Source: Sorangium cellulosum
GTDB taxonomy: Bacteria > Myxococcota_A > Polyangia > Polyangiales > Polyangiaceae
Direction of reading: 5' to 3'
NCBI RefSeq assembly: GCF_004135735.1
Contig: NZ_CP012670.1
Coordinates: forward strand, 1,798,001 to 1,862,000
DNA length: 64,000 nt
In this document: positions 1-8,045 of the stretch, piece by piece
Layout of the letters: every line of letters begins with the position of its first letter
How positions within the stretch are numbered: the first letter of the stretch is position 1
Notes under the pieces: generated by a model
What the model saw: the letters and a program-made list of their open reading frames with translations, nothing else
What the model was told of the DNA's origin: nothing
Database searches by the model: none
Translations under genes and position numbers: made by a program

Positions 1-336
1 CGGGCGCGCACGCTGCTCTGCCGGAGGCGGCTGCTGTCGCTCCGGCCGATGGTGCCGTTCCTCGCGGTGACGGTGTTCGCGCTCCTCGCGCTCGCGTCCG
101 TGGGGCTCGCGTCCATCCGTCCGGCGCTCGCCGGCGCGTCGCTCGCTTACGCCGCGCTCGTGATCGCGGAGTCGCTCCGGCTCTCGCGGCGCGCCTCGGT
201 CGCCGACTTCCCCTTGCTCTGCGCCCTCTTTCCCACGATGCACGCCGCGCACGGGCTCGGGTTCTGGGCCGGGCTGCTCCGCGGCGCGCGAGATCGCGCG
301 CGCCGGCGCGAGGCGGGGCGCCTTCCGGTCCGGTGA
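1..336 (+). CDS. C-terminal end of a membrane-associated glycosyltransferase-like protein (partial)
   Basis: The reading frame is open from the first base of the window and stops at TGA 334-336, so only the last 111 codons are seen. They hold two hydrophobic stretches separated by a short basic segment, then a conserved-looking motif HAAHGLGFWAGLLRG and an Arg-rich tail. From memory, that motif and the hydrophobic C-terminal helices are typical of family 2 glycosyltransferases of the succinoglycan/ExoA type, which extend a sugar chain at the inner membrane. The catalytic domain lies outside the window, so the family call is an inference. An ATG at 49 exists but is unlikely to be the true start because the frame is coding-like before it. 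Confidence 0.5.
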   Translation, partial: RARTLLCRRRLLSLRPMVPFLAVTVFALLALASVGLASIRPALAGASLAYAALVIAESLRLSRRASVADFPLLCALFPTMHAAHGLGFWAGLLRGARDRARRREAGRLPVR

Positions 337-402
337 CGGGCCGCCTCGCGGCGGCGGGGCGGCGCGTTGAGGGGCCGCGGCCCCTCTGGTAGGGTCCTCG
401 CC

Positions 403-1032
403 GTGAGCGCGGAGGGGACATCGTTTGCGTCGGTCGCGGCCGATCTCATCGCGCTGTCCCGCTGGTGCTGCGAGCGAGGGTGGACGCCGGCGACCAGCGG
501 TAATTTCTCTGCCCGGCTCGGCGAGGGCACCTTCGCGATCACGGCGTCCGGGCGGCCCAAGGGCGCGCTCGGCCCCTCGGACATCGTGGTCGTGGACGCC
601 GACGGGCGCCTCGCCCGGCCGGCCGCCGGCCGCCCGTCGGCCGAGACGCTGCTGCACTGCCAGCTTTACCGGCGCTCCAGCGCGATCGGCGCGGTCGCGC
701 ACACCCACTCGCGGGCCGCGACGGTGCTGTCGCGCGGCGCCCTGCGGGCGGGATACGTGACGATCTCGGGCTACGAGCTGGGCAAGGCGCTCTCCGGGGT
801 GACGACGCACGACGAGGCCGTGCTGCTCCCCGTGTTCGCCAACACGCAGGACATCGCGCGGCTGGCCGAGGAGGTCGAGGCGCTCATGTCGGCGCACCCT
901 CCGGTGCACGGCTACCTCATCGCCGGCCACGGGCTCTACACGTGGGGGGCGAGCGTCGCGGACGTGCGCCGCCACGTCGAGGCGCTCGAGTTCCTGCTCG
1001 ACTGCGCGCTGCTGGAGGGGAGGAGCGCGTGA
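403..1032 (+). CDS. mtnB: Methylthioribulose-1-phosphate dehydratase MtnB
   Basis: Class II aldolase/adducin-family enzyme of about 209 residues, the usual MtnB length. It dehydrates 5-methylthioribulose-1-phosphate in the cytosolic methionine salvage pathway. Visible family marks are the substrate loop TPATSGNFSAR near residue 30, the ITASGRPKGAL segment, the metal-binding HTHS near residue 105 (AVAHTHSRAATVLSR) and a C-terminal metal histidine in IAGHGLYTWG. GTG 403 gives the family length. A TTG at 367 would add twelve unlikely residues, and no strong ribosome site is seen for either. The gene stands alone, but mtnA, the preceding pathway step, is in the same window at 48441-49601. No mtnC or mtnD is visible. 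Family assignment is firm. Confidence 0.9.
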   Translation: MSAEGTSFASVAADLIALSRWCCERGWTPATSGNFSARLGEGTFAITASGRPKGALGPSDIVVVDADGRLARPAAGRPSAETLLHCQLYRRSSAIGAVAHTHSRAATVLSRGALRAGYVTISGYELGKALSGVTTHDEAVLLPVFANTQDIARLAEEVEALMSAHPPVHGYLIAGHGLYTWGASVADVRRHVEALEFLLDCALLEGRSA

Positions 1033-1089
1033 GTGGGGGGGCGCGGGCGGCGGCGTGGGGCAGGGGAAGAGGGGGATCCGGTCGCAGCG

Positions 1090-1282
1090 GAGCCAGCGGG
1101 TGAGGGGGCGCAGCGCGGGGCGCCGGCGGGGCGGTCCCACAAACTCGCGCCTCGTGGCGGCAATGGCCAGTTGAACGGGGGAGGTGATCCGGGGGGAATG
1201 CGCTGCGCTGCGGGCCGGCGCTCGGGTTTGTGGGGGCCTGCCCCGCCGGCGCCCCGCGCTGCGCCCCCTCACCCGCTGGCTC
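1090..1282. repeat. Long inverted repeat with perfect 43-bp arms
   Basis: Bases 1090-1132 are the exact reverse complement of 1240-1282. Pairing continues imperfectly inward for about 15-20 more bases, including a shared TTTGTGGG. The central loop is roughly 70-100 bases. It lies in the 320-base gap between mtnB and the Uma2 relic, on the mtnB downstream side. It could be a strong bidirectional terminator, a non-autonomous palindromic element, or a structured RNA. No coding frame is convincing here. Confidence 0.8.
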
Positions 1283-1355
1283 TTTGTCGAGGAGCCAGGG
1301 CCGGGGCGCGAGCGCGCGCTGTGCAACCGCGGCGGGACGGCGCTAGCCTCCCCGC

Positions 1356-1693
1356 ATGTCCGTCATCCCACCGGCCGCCGGACCGCTGCGGCCCGAGCGC
1401 GCGACGATCGCGGACTGGCTCGCAGAGCCCGACGATCCAGCTCGACGGCTGCCCGCGACCTCGGTGACAAGCGGAGCATCTATCCTACGGCCGGCGTCGG
1501 CCATTCCTGGATCATCGATCCGGCGAACCGAGTGCTGATCGTCTATCGCTGGACACGAGAAGGATACCTCCTCGCCCCGAGCGCCGGCGCGGACGCCCTG
1601 GTGCGCGCAGAGCCGTTCGATGCGCTGGAGCTCGGGGTAGGGCTCCTGTTCGGCGACGAGGGAGAGCGGGAGGCCGGGACATCGGATCGGTGA
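1356..1693 (+). pseudogene. Remnant of a Uma2-family (DUF820) endonuclease-like gene
   Basis: Two pieces of one family lie in different frames. In frame with ATG 1356 is a typical Uma2 start, with RPERATIADWLAEPDD, about 28 residues. In another frame, from about 1465 to the TGA at 1691-1693, is a typical Uma2 end: GVGHSWIIDPANRVLIVYR, then a segment rich in acidic residues and an LGVGLLFGD tail. Intact members are about 180-200 residues, so the central half with the PD-(D/E)XK core is missing and the reading frame is broken. The gene is therefore dead. Uma2 genes are very numerous in Sorangium-like genomes and their role is not established. Confidence 0.65.
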
Positions 1694-1768
1694 GGCGATC
1701 GCGGCGAAGGACCCGGGATCGCGCGAGCGGCGGCGTCGCGCGGCGCGTCCCCGATGCGCCTGTCAACG

Positions 1769-3520
1769 CTACAGCAGACTGGCGCCGATCCAGAGCCCGG
1801 GCTCGTACGCGACGAGCACGTCCACGTCGCTCGACCCGAGCACGAGGAAGCTCGCCGGCGTGACGCCGACGAAGAAGCTCGAGGTGATCGGGAACTGCAT
1901 CCCCCACGCGAAGCGGCCGCCGAAGGCGCCGACGCCCTCGAAATACGGCGAGTCGAAGGAGATGCGGTAATAGCCCGGCGTGATCCCGGCCGACATCTCG
2001 AAGTGCGGGCCGATGCCCCAGAGGAACCGGAGCGGCACGCCGGCCGCAATCTGGTGGACGTCGACGGTGAAGACGCTCCGGAGCTCGACGCCGATCTCGA
2101 AGCGATGCGGTTCGCTCATGGGGAAGCGCGCCACGGCGGCAAGATCCAGGGACAGGCCGTCGGTCACCGTGAAGCGATCCGGGACGAAATAACCGGACAT
2201 TCCGAGCGACAGCGCCAGCCGGTGCGCGTTGGCCTCCCGCTGGATGTTCGGCCCGGGCTTCGGGACCGCGGGGGCCGGAGGCGCCTCCGGTGCGCGCTCC
2301 GACGACGGCGCACCCGCCGCGAGCGGGGGAGGGGAGGGCACGGTGCCCGCCGGCGGCGGCGCGTGCGGATACGGCGGCGCGGGGTACCCACCGGGCGGCG
2401 GCGGGTAGGGATAGGGCGGCGCGGGGTACCCACCGGGCGGCGGCGGGTAGGGGTAGTGCGGCGCGGGGTGGCCACCGGGCGGCGGCGGGTAGGGGTAGTG
2501 CGGCGCGGGGTGGCCACCGGGCGGCGGCGGGTAGGGGTAGTGCGGCGCGGGGTGGCCACCGGGCGGCGGCGGGTAGGGGTAGTGCGGCGCGGGGTGGCCA
2601 CCGGGCGGCGGCGCGTCCGTGGGCTCCGCGGGGCGGGCCGGCTGGGCGGCGGCGTCGCCCGGGGCGAGGCAGAGGGACGCGAGCGAGAGCAGCGCCGGCG
2701 CCACGGCAGGAGCGCGGGGCGCCCGGCGCGCGCGCACGACGGCCGCCCCGAGCCCGACCAGCAGCGCCAGCGAGACGAGCTGCGCCGTGCTGAGCCCGCC
2801 GTAGACGCCGCGCCCGGCGTCCCCGCGGAGGAGCTCGATGAGGAACCGGCCCGCGGCGTAGAGCGCGAGCCACGTCGCGAACGCGCGGCCGTCCCGGTGC
2901 CCCCGGGCGAGCCACAGGGCCGCGATCGCGCTGGCCACGGCCCCGAGCGCCGCCTCGTAGAGCTGCGTGGGATGCACGGGCAGGCTCGGCGAGCCGAGGG
3001 GCACCCAGCCGGCCGCCGCGTGGTCCGCCGCCGCGAGGCTGCCGGCGGGGAAACGGACGCCGAGCGCGATCGCGGTCGCGCGGCCGTAGTCGCACCCCGC
3101 AAGGAAGCAGCCGGTGCGCACGCACGCGTAGGTGATCCCGAGCCCGGGCACCAGCCGGTCGAGGAACGGGAGCACGGGCGCGCCGCGCCGGCGCAGCGCG
3201 AGGACAGCGACCCCGACCCCCGCGATGAGACCGCCATAGGCAGCGCGCCCCGCATGCAGCACCGGCGCCCACGAGCCCCGCGCGAGCGCCTCGGGCGCGG
3301 CGCGCAGCGCCTCGAAGGCGTAGCCGCCCAGGAGCGCGGCGACGTAGCCCGCGAGCAGCGCGCGGCCCTCGACCGCCACGTCGCCGCGATCCCGGCGCAC
3401 GAGCCAGAAGAACGCCATCGCCCCGAGGAGCCCCGCGACGGCGACCATCACCGCGTACGTCGGCGTGAGCCACGGCGGCAGGCCGTGGCGATCGAGCCAG
3501 CGCATCAGCGCCGGGCTCAC
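1769..3520 (-). CDS. lgt: Prolipoprotein diacylglyceryl transferase-like (Lgt) protein fused to a Pro-rich repeat and an outer-membrane-type C-terminal domain
   Basis: About 583 residues in three parts. Residues 1-270 form a multi-pass membrane domain with Lgt marks: HPTQLYE near residue 182, RTGCFLAGCDYG near 133 and RFLIELLRGD near 225. Lgt moves diacylglycerol from phosphatidylglycerol to the lipobox Cys of prolipoproteins in the inner membrane. Residues about 302-386 are six copies of a 14-residue Pro/Tyr/Gly repeat. The last 150 residues, with alternating hydrophobic and aromatic stretches, look like a small beta-barrel. Typical Lgt is about 260-300 residues, so the fusion is odd, since barrels normally sit in the outer membrane. 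GTG 3520 is chosen because it overlaps the TGA of the upstream lipoprotein gene by 4 bases (GTGA), implying translational coupling; ATG 3505 is an alternative. Transferase assignment is moderate, the C-terminal role unknown. Confidence 0.7.
   Translation of the reverse strand: MSPALMRWLDRHGLPPWLTPTYAVMVAVAGLLGAMAFFWLVRRDRGDVAVEGRALLAGYVAALLGGYAFEALRAAPEALARGSWAPVLHAGRAAYGGLIAGVGVAVLALRRRGAPVLPFLDRLVPGLGITYACVRTGCFLAGCDYGRATAIALGVRFPAGSLAAADHAAAGWVPLGSPSLPVHPTQLYEAALGAVASAIAALWLARGHRDGRAFATWLALYAAGRFLIELLRGDAGRGVYGGLSTAQLVSLALLVGLGAAVVRARRAPRAPAVAPALLSLASLCLAPGDAAAQPARPAEPTDAPPPGGHPAPHYPYPPPPGGHPAPHYPYPPPPGGHPAPHYPYPPPPGGHPAPHYPYPPPPGGYPAPPYPYPPPPGGYPAPPYPHAPPPAGTVPSPPPLAAGAPSSERAPEAPPAPAVPKPGPNIQREANAHRLALSLGMSGYFVPDRFTVTDGLSLDLAAVARFPMSEPHRFEIGVELRSVFTVDVHQIAAGVPLRFLWGIGPHFEMSAGITPGYYRISFDSPYFEGVGAFGGRFAWGMQFPITSSFFVGVTPASFLVLGSSDVDVLVAYEPGLWIGASLL
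2361..2615 (-). repeat. 42-bp tandem repeat inside the Lgt fusion gene
   Basis: Six copies of a 42-base unit encoding GGHPAPHYPYPPPP. The first four copies in protein order are nearly identical at the DNA level. The last two are variants encoding GGYPAPPYPYP. The length is always a multiple of three, so copy changes would keep the frame and vary the length of the linker between the membrane domain and the C-terminal domain. Confidence 0.9.
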
Positions 3521-4881
3521 GCGCGCCTCCGGATGCGCAGCGCCATGTAGCCCGCGGGCGCGAGCAGCCAGAGCACGGCGCCGAGCGGCGGCGGCGCGTC
3601 CGGGCGGCCGCCGGTCCGGGCGAGCGGCCCGGCGCTCAGCCGGCAGCTCGAGCCCTTGCAGCTCTCGTCGCAATCGCGCTGGTTCTGGTTGCAATCGCTG
3701 CAGTTCTGGTTGCAGTCGCTGCAGTTCTGGTTGCAGTCCGCGACGTCGTCGTTGCAGCTCGCGCAGCTACATCCGCCCGAGTCCGTCGCGCCGCCCGAGG
3801 GGCCGCTCCAGGCGCCCGAGGGGAGGGTCGGCCGGCCGTGCTGCAAGCACAGGTCGAGCACGGCCATGCAGCCCTGGTCCGCGGCGAACGCGCGCGCGCC
3901 ATCGCGGTCCGCGATCGGCAGCGCGGCGCACGCGCCGTCGCCCGCGGACAGGACGCATTCCCCGACCGCCTCGATGCTCATCAGCGCGAGCACGCAGAGC
4001 GCCTCGGCGTGCAGCTCCCCGGCGTTGACCCACGCGCACTCGGCCTGCGCGTCCGCGAACGTCGGGTCGGTGCGCTCGTGCTCGCACCGCCCCGCCGCGG
4101 CGCAGGTGCACACCTGTCGCACCTCGGCGGCGCACACGGCGAGCGACGGCGGGAGGTGGTAGGGGTTCGCGCGCACGGATCTCGGCTCGATCCGGGGCAG
4201 CTCCGATATCACGACGGCGCCGCCCGACGGGCCGGGGGGCGCGGGCGCGTCCGGGGGCGCGAGGGCGCTCAGCGCGACCAGCCACGAGGCGTTGACGTAG
4301 ACCGTGCGGTCCTGCGCGATCACGCCCGCGGGCAGCCCGGTGACGCGGACGAGGTCGCGCGCCCCCGCGCGCCGCGCGATGTCCGCGAGGATCTCGCCGG
4401 CCCGGCCGCCGAGCGCGGCCTCCTCGAGGCGCGCGGTCGAAGGCGACGGCGGCTCCCCCGCGAGGACGGGCCGCTCGAGCGGCCCCTCGGGGGCGCCGGG
4501 GGCGCGCTCCGCCGCGAGGGAGCGCAGGACGAAGCCGTCCGCGGACGGCTCGAGGGCGCCGAGGACGATGGCGTCCTCGCCCCGGTCCTCCCGCGCCGCG
4601 TCCGCGCTGCGGACCAGCGCGGGGACGCTCGCGATCTCCGCGTCGGCGACGGCCGCCTCGTCCCCGCCGGCGCCGTGCGCCTCCTCCAGCCGCGCGGCCA
4701 TCTCGTGCAGGGCTTGCTCGGGCAGGGTCGCGAGGACCTCCGGCGCGGCGCTCAGCGCGTCGCGCAGCGGCAGGTCGTCGTACGGCGGCGTCTCCACGCT
4801 GCACGCCCCGAGCGCCGCCGGGAGCGCGAGCAGCGCAGCGGCACGGAGGATCGCTCTCTCGATGATCGCCTTGGTTCGCAT
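3517..4881 (-). CDS. Cys-rich lipoprotein with a MYXO-CTERM-like C-terminal anchor
   Basis: About 454 residues. ATG 4881 has a strong upstream GGGAGGGGG site and opens directly on a lipoprotein signal ending in the lipobox LGAC. The middle is of unknown fold, with scattered Cys pairs such as CTCAAAGRC. Residues about 364-402 hold short repeats of DCNQNCS. The end has a Cys motif (SSCRL), a spacer, a hydrophobic helix (about residues 430-450) and a final RIRRRA. That three-part tail resembles the MYXO-CTERM/sortase-like sorting signal of myxobacteria, though the usual GCGC-type core is not exact. The stop overlaps the start of the Lgt fusion, so the two are probably made together and this protein may be a client of it. 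The N-terminal function is unknown. An upstream ATG at 4923 is unlikely. Confidence 0.7.
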   Translation of the reverse strand: MRTKAIIERAILRAAALLALPAALGACSVETPPYDDLPLRDALSAAPEVLATLPEQALHEMAARLEEAHGAGGDEAAVADAEIASVPALVRSADAAREDRGEDAIVLGALEPSADGFVLRSLAAERAPGAPEGPLERPVLAGEPPSPSTARLEEAALGGRAGEILADIARRAGARDLVRVTGLPAGVIAQDRTVYVNASWLVALSALAPPDAPAPPGPSGGAVVISELPRIEPRSVRANPYHLPPSLAVCAAEVRQVCTCAAAGRCEHERTDPTFADAQAECAWVNAGELHAEALCVLALMSIEAVGECVLSAGDGACAALPIADRDGARAFAADQGCMAVLDLCLQHGRPTLPSGAWSGPSGGATDSGGCSCASCNDDVADCNQNCSDCNQNCSDCNQNQRDCDESCKGSSCRLSAGPLARTGGRPDAPPPLGAVLWLLAPAGYMALRIRRRA

Positions 4882-4917
4882 GCCCCCTCCCGGAAGCCCC
4901 ATGAGGCGCGCGCCTCC

Positions 4918-4965
4918 CGACACGACGCTCCCCGCTCGACCGGGCGAGCGGGGAGCGTCGTGTCG
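4918..4965. other. Perfect 21-bp inverted repeat in a divergent intergenic region
   Basis: Bases 4918-4938 pair exactly with 4945-4965 around the 6-base loop ACCGGG. It sits 37 bases upstream of the lipoprotein start at 4881 and about 295 bases before the gene at 5260, between two divergent genes. There is no T-run, so a classical intrinsic terminator is not supported. A regulatory hairpin in the leader of the lipoprotein-lgt mRNA, or an operator, is as likely. Apart from this and a ribosome site near 5239, I see nothing in 4882-5259. Confidence 0.75.
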
Positions 4966-5259
4966 GTGAGGGCGTTTGCGATCACGGTATCAAAAGATCA
5001 TTCCGGGAAGATATCGATGCGCGCGCGGTGAGCGATGGAGCCCCGGGTGCGACCCGGACCCTCGGCGTGCTCGTCGGGATGCGCACCTCCCCGCCCGGCC
5101 TGGGTGTTGCGTCCACCCTGGCCGCCAGCTCCCATCAATCTGGGCAGGCCTCGCCGCCGGGCTTGACGGTGCCGGATCGTTCGGATTTCCTCTCCCCGTC
5201 GAACGCCGCAGTTTTCCTGCCTCGCAGCCCCGCTCGGCAAACAAGGAGAAGCAGCGAAG

Positions 5260-6123
5260 ATGATCCGATCCACGCGAGCCGCGGCGGCGGCCATGACAAG
5301 CCTGTTCCTGGCCCCGCTCGGCGGGTGCGTCGCGGCGTCGGGGGCTCGGTCTCCCGCCGCGGCCACTGCCCCGCCGCCCTGTCCCGAGCCCGCGGCCCCT
5401 GCGGCGACGGCCGCGCCCGGCACGGCGGCCCCCGCGGCGGCGGATCTCGACGCGCTCTACCGGGAGGCGATCTTCAAGTCCGCCGTCGCCACGCCTGCTG
5501 CCGCGCGCAAGCTCGTGCCGCTCAAGCCCGACGCGAACGGCACCTACACCGTGACCACCTGGGCCGGCTGCCGCGGCGACGGCGGGTCGAACCGGTGTGG
5601 CGTCTACGAGCCGCAGAAGACGGTGGACGTGAAGTGGGACGTGTGGGTCACGAGCAACCACGAGGTCCAGACCAAGTGCAAGGCGTGGACAGGCGATGTG
5701 GTGCTCAAGATCCACCAGCTCCTCGGCATGTCGGCCCCGCAGCCGCCGCTCCCCGCGGACACGGTGGAGCGGCAGTTCGTCACGTTCTCGGGGGTGCCGG
5801 CCGAGAGCATCTTCCGCCCGTGCACGGACACCCGCGTCGACACCGACTCCTGCAACGCGACGGAGCTGCCTGAGCATCAGGCCGCCGACGCGCCGGCCGA
5901 TTACTACAGGTGGTTCGCTCAACAGGCGATGTCCTCGTGGCAGGTGCCGAAGGAGGACCAGGCGCCCACGGGCTTCCCCTGGACCAGGCTGGGCTACACG
6001 TACAACTGGGCACCGGGCGCGGACATCTACGGGGCGTCCGAGTACGTGATCCCTGGCAGCGCGAAGCCGGTCAAGCTCACCGTCGTCGCCGTCCAGACCG
6101 CCAAGGATTTCTGCCGGCCCTGA
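5260..6123 (+). CDS. Putative secreted lipoprotein of unknown function
   Basis: 287 residues. ATG 5260 follows an AAGGAG site at about 5239-5244. The N-terminus is a lipoprotein signal with Cys in LAPLGGC, followed by an Ala/Pro-rich linker of about 40 residues. The mature domain (about residues 65-285) has several Cys (AGCRGDGG, NRCGVYEP, TKCKAW, FRPCTD, DFCRP) that may pair in the periplasm, and Trp/Tyr-rich strands. I do not recognise a family. It stands between two genes on the opposite strand and is probably transcribed alone. Export is well supported; function is not. Confidence 0.75.
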   Translation: MIRSTRAAAAAMTSLFLAPLGGCVAASGARSPAAATAPPPCPEPAAPAATAAPGTAAPAAADLDALYREAIFKSAVATPAAARKLVPLKPDANGTYTVTTWAGCRGDGGSNRCGVYEPQKTVDVKWDVWVTSNHEVQTKCKAWTGDVVLKIHQLLGMSAPQPPLPADTVERQFVTFSGVPAESIFRPCTDTRVDTDSCNATELPEHQAADAPADYYRWFAQQAMSSWQVPKEDQAPTGFPWTRLGYTYNWAPGADIYGASEYVIPGSAKPVKLTVVAVQTAKDFCRP

Positions 6124-6212
6124 GCGCCGACCTGGGTGCGGGGCCCGGCCGCCGGGCCCCTTCGCTCAGCTCCTCCTGGGGAGTGGCAGCGGCCCCGGGC
6201 GCCGAGCTCCTG

Positions 6213-7730
6213 TCATAGCTGCTCGACGGTATTGTGCTCGTAGTACTCGACGAGCTCCAGGCCGGACCCGTTGAGCCCCGCCTGGGCATTGATGTAAGGC
6301 AGGGCGTCTCGGACGGCCTTCATCGTCGTGGCGATGGCGCGCCGAGTCCCCACGACCAGCGCGGCGTGGTGCTCCACCGCCCGCCGCGGATCCGTGACGT
6401 AGCGGAAGAGCTTCTGGATCTCCGGGATGTACACGCGCCCGCGCGTCCCGAAGGTCTGAATGCGCTCTTCCTTCACCTGGCCCACGCCGCCGTACATGAA
6501 GATCTTGCCTTCACGCGCGTTGGTACAGGGGCGCAAGAACGCGCAGGTACCGGGCTTGAGGTCTCCGTCGACGGCTCCCCAGCTGTTCTCCCGCCCCACC
6601 ACATCCGCCAGGATCCGGTGCTCGGTGATCTTGGAGCCCGGGTGCATCACGCTCTTGGCCCACACCCCACAGTGGAAGAGATCCACCTCCTGCCTCTCGT
6701 CGTCGAACATGTTGTTCCAGTCCCCCAGGACCGGGATCAGCCCCGAGGCGCTCTGCAGCATGTACATGCCCATCCAGCCAGCGATGTCGGTCTCGCAGGC
6801 GGCGGGCAGCAGGCGCTCGGAGAGCATGCTCATGCACGTGCAAGGCATGACCCCCACCTCGCCTCCCACCTGGTACTTCTGCATCTCCGTCCAGCAGCGC
6901 ACCGCAATGCCGTCGAGATCGTTCTCCTCGACGAAGCGGTCGAAGACGACGCCCATGCGCGCGATGGCGTCCAGCGAGGCCGAGGGCACCTCCTCGGCCC
7001 CGAAGTGCCCGCGGATCTCGTCTTTCTTCGCGGACAGGCGCGCAGGAGGCACGTCGCGCATCTGGCGATCGAGGGCGATCAGCTCCAGCCCCACGGTGCT
7101 CAAGCCGAGGTGCCCCAGCAGCTCGGTCGACACGGTGGTCACCGTCTGGAAATCGTCCGGCCCGGAGCCGACCAGGCCGAGGCGCACGCCTCGCCCTCGC
7201 CGACGAAACTTGGAGGCCAGCACGCAGGTGGCGTGAAACGCCCGCAGGTCGTCGGCGAAGGCGACCGAGTCGACCGCCTCGCAGTGCTTCGAGGTGAGGG
7301 TGTAGGGGTAACCGATGTGGCGCAGGGCATTGGTCGCGGAGAAGCGACCACAGGCGCCGTCCCGACGCCCTCGCTGGCCCATCTTGCCCTGACCGCGCAC
7401 GTCCGGCTCGGTGTGAATCAAGACGGGGACGTTCAGATCCGCCAGGCGCAGGAAATCCCGGATGCCGTTCTCGTCCGAGAAGTTGTACATCGAGCAGACG
7501 ATCCCGATGGCCCCGCCGCCGTCCACCCCGGCGCGGTGCTCCTGCGCCTTTGCGGCGGCGCGCTTGGCGTCTGCATAGGTCTCGACATGGCCCAGGTCGA
7601 CGTACTCCGCCGCATCGCCGAGCAGCCCCCGCACCACGGAGGCCGTGGCCTGGGCGCCCTCCACGGCGAACTCCGTGGGAAAGCTGCCGCGGTTGCCCAT
7701 GAATCCCAAGATCACCGGTCTCCGGCTCAT
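6213..7730 (-). CDS. L-fucose/L-arabinose isomerase-like protein
   Basis: 505 residues, the length of this sugar-isomerase superfamily. ATG 7730 has an AGGAGG site 8 bases upstream. The N-terminal part shows the Rossmann-like VILGFMGNRGSFPTEF start and an IGIVCSMYNFSDENG segment. The C-terminal half contains CWTEMQKYQVGGEVGVMPCTCMS in two parts, LGDWNNMF, and FHCGVWAKSVMHPG, the kind of acidic/His region that binds the catalytic metal in fucose/arabinose isomerases. It probably interconverts an aldose and a ketose, but no kinase or transporter neighbour indicates the sugar. Its start codon overlaps the stop of a truncated upstream frame (ATGA), so it was once the second gene of an operon. Substrate unknown. 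Confidence 0.75.
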   Translation of the reverse strand: MSRRPVILGFMGNRGSFPTEFAVEGAQATASVVRGLLGDAAEYVDLGHVETYADAKRAAAKAQEHRAGVDGGGAIGIVCSMYNFSDENGIRDFLRLADLNVPVLIHTEPDVRGQGKMGQRGRRDGACGRFSATNALRHIGYPYTLTSKHCEAVDSVAFADDLRAFHATCVLASKFRRRGRGVRLGLVGSGPDDFQTVTTVSTELLGHLGLSTVGLELIALDRQMRDVPPARLSAKKDEIRGHFGAEEVPSASLDAIARMGVVFDRFVEENDLDGIAVRCWTEMQKYQVGGEVGVMPCTCMSMLSERLLPAACETDIAGWMGMYMLQSASGLIPVLGDWNNMFDDERQEVDLFHCGVWAKSVMHPGSKITEHRILADVVGRENSWGAVDGDLKPGTCAFLRPCTNAREGKIFMYGGVGQVKEERIQTFGTRGRVYIPEIQKLFRYVTDPRRAVEHHAALVVGTRRAIATTMKAVRDALPYINAQAGLNGSGLELVEYYEHNTVEQL

Positions 7731-8032
7731 TGTCGTCCTCCTGATAAGTGTTCCAAGCCCGCACGCTCGAAGCGCCTCGCCTCGATCCTTTCAGCCTGGC
7801 CGCCCGGACGCTCGACGATGCGCTGGAGGCGACGTGACGCCTCGGCGCGGCCATCGCCCGCTTCGATCAGGTCGATGTCATGAACACCGCAGTGCGTCGC
7901 GCCCAGCGTGGTGATGCGCCCGAAGCTCGCGTCCATCTTCCTACGAGCACGGGTCGACGCGTCCTTGCCCTCATCCCGGGGGAAGTCGATCGTCCCCGGA
8001 CCGAACGGATCGTGACGTCCGTGGGTTGTACA
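7727..8032 (-). pseudogene. Truncated 3' end of an unidentified gene upstream of the isomerase
   Basis: A coding-looking frame runs from the TGA at about 8035 to TGA 7729-7727. Its end overlaps the isomerase ATG by four bases, a typical operon junction. The segment includes FGRITTLGATHCGVHDIDL and an Arg/Glu-rich end; I do not recognise the family. The only ATG (7936) would give 69 residues, without a good ribosome site. Upstream it abuts the truncated Gly-rich gene copy at 8046-8705, suggesting the 5' part was lost when that region was rearranged. Confidence 0.4.
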
Positions 8033-8045
8033 TCAGAGGAGGGAC

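Noticed and set aside
1754..3550. Long plus-strand open frame opposite the lgt fusion (about 598 codons)
   Set aside because: It is an Arg-rich shadow of the real minus-strand gene in GC-rich DNA, with no ribosome site or domain.
3521..3694. Upstream extension of the Lgt fusion to ATG 3694
   Set aside because: The extra 58 residues are Arg/Ala-rich, overlap the coding end of the upstream lipoprotein and precede the natural GTG at the 4-base overlap.
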